This document shows positions 7,264-11,894 of a stretch of DNA of 11,894 nt, piece by piece (positions within the stretch are counted from its first letter, which is position 1; each line of letters starts with the position of its first letter). The position numbers and the translations under genes were made by a program. This stretch comes from an uncultured Ruminococcus sp. (GTDB lineage: Bacteria; Bacillota; Clostridia; Oscillospirales; CAG-272), in contig URUL01000063.1 of NCBI GenBank assembly GCA_900551005.1, positions 1 through 11,894 on the forward strand, in the 5' to 3' direction. The notes beneath the pieces are model-generated. The model searched no databases. It worked only from the letters and a program-made list of their open reading frames with translations, and was not told the origin of the DNA.

Positions 7264-7302
7264 CGGCGGCAGCGCTTAAGGAAAAAAATATATATGCCGC
7301 CG
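7264..7302 (+). other. Intercistronic hairpin before the aldolase gene
   Basis: CGGCGGCA (7264-7271) pairs perfectly with TGCCGCCG (7295-7302) around a 23-base A-rich loop. It sits a few bases before the aldolase ribosome binding site (AAAAGGA, 7305-7311 region). No T run follows, so it is not a terminator. It could mark an RNA processing or stability site between the first two cistrons. Confidence 0.5.
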
Positions 7303-7318
7303 AGAAAAGGACAGGAAT

Positions 7319-8611
7319 ATGAATTTTGACATGATGCATCCTGCCGACCAGATAGTTATGATCATGAATCGTCTTTATTACTACGGCATGACAACTACTT
7401 CCGGCGGCAACCTCTCAATCTGTGATTCGGACGGTACTGTCTGGATCAGCCCGAGCAGCGTGGATAAAGGCAATCTTCGCCGCGAGGATATCATGCAGAT
7501 CAAGCCCGACGGAACCATCGTAGGTATCCATCGCCCCTCTGTTGAATATCCTTTCCATTGCGCAGTCTATAAGCTACGCCACGATCTGCGTGCCGTACTC
7601 CATGCTCATCCGCCGGCGCTCGTAGCCTTCAGCATAGTTATTCAGATCCCCGACACCTCGCTCGTACCGAATGCCAGAATGCTCTGCGGTGAGGTCTCGA
7701 TGGCAAAATACGCTCTCCCGGGAAGCAAGACCCTCGGCGACAACATAGCAGCCGAATTTGAGCGCGGCATAAATACCGTTATGCTCGAGAATCACGGCGT
7801 TGTCATCGGTGCAAAGAGCCTCTTCGCCGCTTTCATGAGCTTCGAAACACTCGACTACTGCGCTCGAATTCAGATAAACGCAAATACACTCGGACGCAAG
7901 GCGCGCGGTATCTCCGAAAAGCATATGGAAATATACAAGCAGAAGACCATGCCGAAGATGGATGAATTCATCCAGATGGAATATTCCAGCGAGGAGAGAT
8001 CGATTCGCCGCGAAATGTGCGATCTTATCCATCGTGCATACGGCAATCAGCTCTTCACAAGCGATCAGGGTACATTCTCCTGCAAGCTTTCCGACGGTTC
8101 CTTCATCATAACACCTTATGCCAAGGACAGAAAATATCTCGAGCCGGAAGATCTTGTTCATGTCAAGAACGGCATGCGCGAAGCAGGCAAGCAGCCTTCC
8201 CGCTCTGCTCTGCTCCATGCCAAGCTCTATGAAAGAGACCCCGATATAAAATCCGTCATCATCGCTCATCCGCCGCACATCATGGCTTTTGCCGTTACGG
8301 ATGCGGAATTTGATGCGAGACTCATCCCCGAAAGCTATATAGCACTCAAGCATGTGCGCAAGTATCCCTTCGGCTTATCATTTATGCAGCCCGATATGCT
8401 TGCTTCCGAGATCTCAATAAAGAATCCTGTCGTGATAATCGAAAATGACTGCATTATCGCTGCGGGCACTTCACTTCTCAATGCGTTTGACAGACTCGAA
8501 GTTATGGAGTACAGCGCAAAATCGCTTGTCGAGACAGCCGCCATCGACGGTAAAGTCGTCAAGATAAACGATGATGAAGTAAAGGAAATAGAAGTAGCTT
8601 TCAATTTGTAA
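7319..8611 (+). CDS. Tandem class II aldolase/adducin-family protein
   Basis: A 430-residue protein made of two class II aldolase/adducin domains (about 6-205 and 225-415). Class II aldolases are Zn enzymes that split or make ketose/aldose phosphates such as fuculose- or ribulose-phosphates. The first half has the full set: SGGN (28-31), the catalytic Glu76 in PSVEYPFH, zinc ligands His95 and His97 in HAHPP, and His159 in ENHG. In the second half the equivalents are PSRSALLH (Glu to Ser296), IAHPP (first His to Ile315, His317 kept) and ENDC (His to Asp377), so that half cannot bind zinc in the usual way. AAAGGA precedes the ATG by 7 bases. The gene lies between the SIS gene (88-base gap) and the PRPP synthetase gene (63-base gap). 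The substrate is unknown. Confidence 0.88.
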   Translation: MNFDMMHPADQIVMIMNRLYYYGMTTTSGGNLSICDSDGTVWISPSSVDKGNLRREDIMQIKPDGTIVGIHRPSVEYPFHCAVYKLRHDLRAVLHAHPPALVAFSIVIQIPDTSLVPNARMLCGEVSMAKYALPGSKTLGDNIAAEFERGINTVMLENHGVVIGAKSLFAAFMSFETLDYCARIQINANTLGRKARGISEKHMEIYKQKTMPKMDEFIQMEYSSEERSIRREMCDLIHRAYGNQLFTSDQGTFSCKLSDGSFIITPYAKDRKYLEPEDLVHVKNGMREAGKQPSRSALLHAKLYERDPDIKSVIIAHPPHIMAFAVTDAEFDARLIPESYIALKHVRKYPFGLSFMQPDMLASEISIKNPVVIIENDCIIAAGTSLLNAFDRLEVMEYSAKSLVETAAIDGKVVKINDDEVKEIEVAFNL

Positions 8612-8674
8612 TTTCGTTTTTGCAAAGTATAGGAAAACAAAATTTAAAAACCAGGAAGGGTACGGTAAGGACTT

Positions 8675-9790
8675 ATGAACAGCGAATATTTCGGCGAACT
8701 CAGCATTGTGGGAATGAAAGGGACGGAAAAATTTCTTTCCAATGTAGATTGGTATCTCAAGCAGTGGAGAAAAGATGAGGAAAGGGAGACGTTTCTTGTA
8801 GATGCGGATTGCCCGCGTTTCGGCACCGGCGAAGCAAAAGGTATCATTCATGAAACGATGCGCGGTCATGATACTTATATTTTTGTTGACCCGTTCAACT
8901 ACAGCGTGAAGTACAATATGTACGGCATGCAGGTTCCCATGAGTCCGGACGACCATTTTCAGGATCTGAAGCGTATCATCTGCGCCATCGGCGGCAAGGC
9001 GCGCCGTATATCCGTCATTATGCCGATGCTTTACGAGGGCAGACAACACAGAAGAACGGCGAGAGAGTCGCTCGACTGTGCCGTCGCTCTTCAGGAGATA
9101 GCCTATATGGGCGCCACCAATATCATAACCTTCGATGCACATGACCCGAGAGTGCAGAATGCCATCCCGAGAAACGGATTTGACGACGTACGTTCCTCTT
9201 ATCAGATGCTCAAGGCTCTCTCAAGAGAATATCCCGATATAACCTTCGACCCGCAGACGACCATGATTGTCGCTCCCGATGAAGGTGCGATGGGACGCGC
9301 GATGTATTTTTCAAGCGTACTGAATGTAGAGCTCGGTATGTTCTACAAGCGTAGAAACTACAAGGTCATCATCAACGGCATGAACCCGATAGAGGCTCAC
9401 GAATTTCTCGGCAATTCCGTTGAGGGCAAGGATATCATTATCGTAGACGATATGATCTCCAGCGGCGAGTCCGTTCTTGATATTGCAGAGCAGCTCAAGG
9501 AAAAGGGCGCTCGCAGAGTATTCGTTTTCTCTACATTCGGTCTCTTCTGCAATGGCTGCGCCAAATTCGATGCGGCTTACGAAGCAGGTAAAATAGACAG
9601 GATATTTACCACAAACCTGAACTACCGTCCCGAGGAGATCATCAACCGCCCTTGGTATACGGAAGTAAATATGTGCAAATACGTTGCCTATATTATCGAT
9701 GCGCTCAACAGAGACCGTTCCATCTCCGACCTTCTCAATCCGATAAATAGAATACATGCTCTCACAGACAAAATAAGAGCCAAGAAATAA
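8675..9790 (+). CDS. prs: Divergent ribose-phosphate pyrophosphokinase (PRPP synthetase)
   Basis: A 371-residue protein of the PRPP synthetase fold, longer than the usual 310-320 residues. PRPP synthetase transfers pyrophosphate from ATP to ribose 5-phosphate, feeding purine, pyrimidine, His, Trp and NAD synthesis. Family positions are present but altered: GRQHRR (122-127) for ARQDRK, DAHDP (154-158) for DLHAG, VAPDEG (199-204) for VSPDVGG, the catalytic-loop KRR (225-227) kept, and the PRPP-binding loop DDMISSGES (258-266) for DDMIDTAGT. A longer N-terminus and a Pro/Asn-rich C-terminus add length. I recall similar long forms in Clostridia beside a canonical Prs. The ATG has AAGGA about 5 bases upstream. 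It ends the SIS-aldolase operon before the terminator at 9825. Activity is likely but not certain given the changed loop. Confidence 0.87.
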   Translation: MNSEYFGELSIVGMKGTEKFLSNVDWYLKQWRKDEERETFLVDADCPRFGTGEAKGIIHETMRGHDTYIFVDPFNYSVKYNMYGMQVPMSPDDHFQDLKRIICAIGGKARRISVIMPMLYEGRQHRRTARESLDCAVALQEIAYMGATNIITFDAHDPRVQNAIPRNGFDDVRSSYQMLKALSREYPDITFDPQTTMIVAPDEGAMGRAMYFSSVLNVELGMFYKRRNYKVIINGMNPIEAHEFLGNSVEGKDIIIVDDMISSGESVLDIAEQLKEKGARRVFVFSTFGLFCNGCAKFDAAYEAGKIDRIFTTNLNYRPEEIINRPWYTEVNMCKYVAYIIDALNRDRSISDLLNPINRIHALTDKIRAKK

Positions 9791-9824
9791 CGGCGGGCGG
9801 GCGCCGATGCTCGCCTGCTGCTCG

Positions 9825-9863
9825 GCGGCATTGCGTTTTCACCGCAATGCCGCTTTTCTTTAT
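9825..9863 (+). terminator. Intrinsic terminator of the SIS operon
   Basis: A perfect 11-bp GC-rich stem (9825-9835 with 9843-9853) with a 7-base loop is followed by TTTTCTTTATT. It begins 35 bases after the PRPP synthetase stop codon. Confidence 0.9.
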
Positions 9864-10003
9864 TGCAAAACCGCAAGTCCCGACCTATCGCTACTTTTCT
9901 CCATATACGGCATTTGCTTCGCATTTTTCTAAAAAAATCACTCCCGAAAAACGACATTATTCATATTTTGTTCAACATTTTCGATAAAATTTTCATTCTT
10001 GTC
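9864..10003. other. AT-rich spacer upstream of the importer promoter
   Basis: These 140 bases form part of the 484-base gap between the PRPP synthetase gene and the binding-protein gene. I see no gene, strong repeat or clear operator here. The regulatory elements of the gap are all further right, from 10004 to 10234. Confidence 0.5.
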
Positions 10004-10032
10004 TTGACAAAATCCGGCATGAGGTGTATAAT
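10004..10032 (+). promoter_or_regulatory. Perfect consensus promoter of the importer leader
   Basis: TTGACA (10004-10009) and TATAAT (10027-10032) are separated by exactly 17 bases. Transcription should begin near 10039, about 235 bases before the binding-protein gene. A strong constitutive promoter with a long leader fits control by attenuation instead of by a repressor. Confidence 0.9.
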
Positions 10033-10063
10033 GTGTGCAAATAAATTGAAGGGGAAACCGAGT

Positions 10064-10135
10064 ATGAGACGCACTCTCAACTTTGCATACGCCTTTTACT
10101 ATTACTTTTATGGCAGAAGTAATAGAATTTTGTGA
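10064..10135 (+). CDS. Tyr/Phe-rich leader peptide (putative attenuator)
   Basis: A 23-codon open frame with ATG 10064 and TGA 10133-10135. AAGGGG (10049-10054 region) lies about 10 bases before the ATG, a good ribosome binding site. Residues 7-16 read FAYAFYYYFY: five Tyr and three Phe in ten codons, with no Trp in the peptide. This resembles attenuation leaders such as PheL of E. coli, in which scarcity of a charged tRNA stalls the ribosome and prevents terminator formation. The peptide lies between a consensus promoter and an intrinsic terminator, upstream of an amino-acid ABC importer. The Tyr codons fall inside one arm of an RNA hairpin (10099-10125). I infer control by Tyr-tRNA and possibly Phe-tRNA charging. 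Confidence 0.72.
   Translation: MRRTLNFAYAFYYYFYGRSNRIL
10099..10125 (+). promoter_or_regulatory. Leader RNA hairpin over the Tyr codons (putative 1:2 stem)
   Basis: Positions 10099-10109 pair with 10115-10125 in an 11-bp stem (one G-U) around a 5-base loop. The 5' arm covers codons Y13, Y14, F15 and the start of Y16, so a ribosome moving or stalled there would open it. The 3' arm also has weak complementarity (six of seven bases, 10119-10125) to 10191-10197, at the foot of the terminator. Confidence 0.6.
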
Positions 10136-10178
10136 TGCAGGTTGATAATACGTTTCATAATCAGAAAATTTTCCGTTT

Positions 10179-10234
10179 CCGATAAAGAAACTACTACGCA
10201 CGGTATCACAGCCGTGCGCTTTATTTTTTATCGG
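10179..10234 (+). terminator. Intrinsic terminator of the attenuator
   Basis: An inner GC-rich stem (CGCACGG 10197-10203 with CCGTGCG 10212-10218, 8-base loop) is followed by C and a T-rich run (10220-10229, one A). An outer AT-rich stem, CCGATAAAG.. from 10179 with ..TTTATCGG to 10234, can extend it by about 11 bp. It lies 40 bases before the binding-protein ATG, so it would stop transcription into the importer genes. A competing pairing of 10130-10138 (spanning the leader stop codon) with 10203-10211 (9 bp, two G-U) would involve its loop. Confidence 0.75.
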
Positions 10235-10274
10235 CGAATACTTCAATTAAAAAAACCGAAAGAAAAAACTAAAA

Positions 10275-11243
10275 ATGAAAACAGCTATGAAAAAAGCAAT
10301 CTCTCTCATGCTCGCCGCAGCTATCATGCTTTGCTGCGCGCTTGCCTTCGCATCCTGCGGAGCAAAAAAGACTTACACGGTAGGTATCTGCCAGCTTGTA
10401 CGTCATGAGGCACTCGATGCCGCAACACAGGGCTTCAAGGACGCCCTTGTAAAGGCCCTCGGAGAAGAAAGCGTTACCTTCCTCGAGCAGAATGCCGCAA
10501 ACGACACCACGGCCTGCTCCACGATCGTTACAGGCTTTGTATCAAAGAACGTTGATCTCATCATGGCAAATGCAACACCCGCTCTCCAGGCAGCATACAA
10601 TGCCACCAACACCATTCCGATACTCGGCACATCCATTACGGAATATGGCGTAGCACTCGGTATCCAGGACTTCTCCGGCACAGTCGGCGGAAACGTATCC
10701 GGCACATCCGACCTCGCTCCTCTTACCGAGCAGGCAGATATGATACTCGAGCTCTTCCCCGAAGCTAAAAAAGTAGGACTTCTCTACTGCTCCGCTGAGG
10801 CTAACTCCGAATATCAGGTAAAAGTCGTAGAGGAATATCTCACATCCAAGGGTGTTACATGCACACGTTACTCCTTCAGTGATTCCACCGATATATCCGC
10901 CGTTGCCACCACAGCTGCCATGCAGAGCGAAGTTATTTACATTCCCACAGATAACACAGCCGCTTCCTGCGCTGAGACAATAGGCAATATTGTCAGAGAG
11001 CGCAAGGTTCCCGTAGTTGCAGGCGAACAGGGCATATGCAATGCCTGCGGCGTAGCTACACTTTCCATCAGCTACTATGACCTCGGCTATAAGACGGGCG
11101 AAATGGCAGCAAAGATCCTCACAGGCGAAGCTGATATTTCCTCTATGGCAATAGAATATGCTCCCGCCACGAAGATGTACAATCCCGATATCTGTGCAGA
11201 ACTCGGCATCACCGTTCCCGACGGCTATACTTCTGTAAAATAA
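10275..11243 (+). CDS. ABC importer substrate-binding lipoprotein (TrpX-like)
   Basis: A 322-residue extracellular binding protein of the ABC class predicted to take up Trp/Tyr-type amino acids. It has a lipoprotein signal: KK at 6-7, a hydrophobic core, and a lipobox FASC with Cys28 as the likely lipidated residue. Family features are VGICQLVRHEALDAATQGF (36-54), ATPALQAAYN (100-109), GNVSGTSDLAP (139-149), FPEAKKVGLLY (161-171), NSEYQV (177-182), IYIPTDNT (221-228), VVAGEQ (247-252) and the C-terminal YYDLGYKTGEMAAKIL. No strong ribosome binding site is seen before ATG 10275; ATG 10287 is a possible alternative. The permease gene follows after 31 bases. The Tyr/Phe-rich leader upstream points to an aromatic amino acid as substrate. 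Confidence 0.9.
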   Translation: MKTAMKKAISLMLAAAIMLCCALAFASCGAKKTYTVGICQLVRHEALDAATQGFKDALVKALGEESVTFLEQNAANDTTACSTIVTGFVSKNVDLIMANATPALQAAYNATNTIPILGTSITEYGVALGIQDFSGTVGGNVSGTSDLAPLTEQADMILELFPEAKKVGLLYCSAEANSEYQVKVVEEYLTSKGVTCTRYSFSDSTDISAVATTAAMQSEVIYIPTDNTAASCAETIGNIVRERKVPVVAGEQGICNACGVATLSISYYDLGYKTGEMAAKILTGEADISSMAIEYAPATKMYNPDICAELGITVPDGYTSVK

Positions 11244-11274
11244 ATTTCCGTCAAAGCAAAGAAAGGAATAATTC

Positions 11275-11874
11275 ATGGAATTTCTCTCAGCACTGCCGGG
11301 AACCGTAGCCCAGGGTCTGATATGGGGCATTATGGCCATCGGCGTCTATATAACGTATAAGGTTCTGGATATAGCCGACCTTACCGTTGACGGTTCTATA
11401 TGCACGGGTGCCGCCGTTTGCACCATGCTTATCATAAATGGGCAGCCTGTCTGGCTTGCCATGATTCTCGCAACGCTCGCAGGTGTTCTCGCGGGAATGA
11501 TCACAGGTTCTCTTCATATTTTTCTCGGCATTCCCGCCATACTTTCCGGCATACTGACTCAGCTTATCCTCTGGTCGGTAAATCTGAAGATAATGGGCAA
11601 AGCAAATCAATCCCTCTCCGCACGAAGCTATGATGTTCTGCTCTCCCAGATGGATATCACTTCAGCGATCATCATACTCGTCATATGCTCGGTACTCCTC
11701 GTCGCCCTGCTGTATCTTTTCTTCGGAACAGAACTCGGAGCATCCATCCGTGCGACAGGATGTAACGAACAGATGGCTCGTGCTCAGGGCATCAACACAG
11801 GATTCAACAAAGTTCTTGCACTTATGATCTCCAACGGTCTTGTAGGACTTAGCGGTGGAATCTACGCAAAGTAA
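11275..11874 (+). CDS. ABC importer permease, interrupted by an in-frame TAA
   Basis: The membrane permease partner of the preceding binding protein, in the family with LIV-type helices. AAAGGA (11262-11267) supports ATG 11275. Typical segments are GVYITYKVLDIADLTVDGS near 23-41, the hydrophobic spans that follow, the cytoplasmic coupling region LGASIRATGCNEQMARAQGIN near 153-173, and SNGLVGLSGGIYAK at the end. Family members run to about 290 residues and continue as ALYAQYQGFADV or similar; here the conserved Tyr codon position is TAA (11872-11874), and the next codons, QGAAEV, follow the family in frame to the window edge. So the gene is either a nonsense mutant or carries a base error, and its right part lies outside the window. 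An ATPase gene would be expected next. Confidence 0.85.
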   Translation: MEFLSALPGTVAQGLIWGIMAIGVYITYKVLDIADLTVDGSICTGAAVCTMLIINGQPVWLAMILATLAGVLAGMITGSLHIFLGIPAILSGILTQLILWSVNLKIMGKANQSLSARSYDVLLSQMDITSAIIILVICSVLLVALLYLFFGTELGASIRATGCNEQMARAQGINTGFNKVLALMISNGLVGLSGGIYAK

Positions 11875-11894
11875 CAGGGCGCAGCTGAAGTCAA

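Noticed and set aside
7574..8353. Minus-strand 259-residue open frame within the aldolase gene
   Set aside because: It is antisense to a clearly conserved aldolase, shows no family motif and lacks a good ribosome binding site.
8471..9142. Minus-strand 223-residue open frame overlapping the aldolase end and the PRPP synthetase start
   Set aside because: It overlaps two well-supported genes on the other strand and contains no recognisable domain.
9863..10135. 90-residue + strand frame that ends with the leader peptide
   Set aside because: The upstream part precedes the promoter at 10004-10032 and is low-complexity AT-rich sequence; only the segment from ATG 10064 has a ribosome binding site and lies in the transcript.
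10039..10274. T-box riboswitch in the importer leader
   Set aside because: I see no T-box consensus or specifier stem-loop; the leader instead holds a translated aromatic-rich frame and a simple terminator.
11872..11874. TAA read as Tyr through an alternative genetic code (also TAA at 3860)
   Set aside because: The ATPase, aldolase, PRPP synthetase and binding-protein genes all end normally at TAA, with terminators or new ribosome binding sites after it, so TAA is a true stop here.

Overview
The window looks like a chromosomal segment of a Clostridia-type Firmicute, perhaps a gut or metagenomic lineage of the Oscillospirales kind. The placement rests on a type III glutamine synthetase, a tryptophan/tyrosine-type ABC importer, a long divergent PRPP synthetase, AGGAG-type ribosome binding sites and TTGACA/TATAAT promoters. 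The species cannot be told from sequence alone. No rRNA, tRNA, CRISPR array, transposase or integrase was recognised.

Layout. Positions 1-221 hold four hairpins, mostly with T runs on the + strand, between an off-window gene and the end of glnN. Positions 222-2306 (minus) encode type III glutamine synthetase. Its consensus promoter is followed almost at once by a terminator-like hairpin inside the leader. Positions 2446-3285 (minus) encode an unrecognised multi-pass membrane protein with a TTG start. Divergently, 3448-5982 is a metal-resistance unit: a promoter with an ArsR-type palindrome, an ArsR/SmtB repressor, and a P1B-type Zn/Cd ATPase preceded by a His/Cys-rich coding stretch. The repressor tail and the ATPase start are abnormal: the His-rich tract has no start codon and follows an in-frame TAA.

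Positions 6069-9863 are a three-gene unit with its own promoter and terminator: a double-SIS sugar-phosphate isomerase/deaminase, a tandem class II aldolase whose second half has lost its metal ligands, and a divergent PRPP synthetase. The grouping suggests an uncharacterised route of (amino)sugar or pentose phosphate metabolism, which is inference.

Positions 10004-11894 begin an amino-acid ABC importer: a lipoprotein binding protein, then a permease. Ahead of it are a perfect consensus promoter, a 23-codon leader peptide with eight Tyr/Phe in ten consecutive codons, an RNA hairpin over those codons, and an intrinsic terminator. This is the layout of a ribosome-mediated attenuator, here apparently sensing tyrosine/phenylalanine supply, and is the most interesting element of the window. 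The permease reading frame is interrupted by TAA where the family normally has a Tyr, and stays open beyond it to the window edge.

Four promoters (glnN, arsR, SIS operon, importer leader) share a perfect TTGACA box with a 17-bp spacer, so the regulation visible here is mostly downstream of initiation (leader hairpins, attenuator) or by operator binding (arsR).
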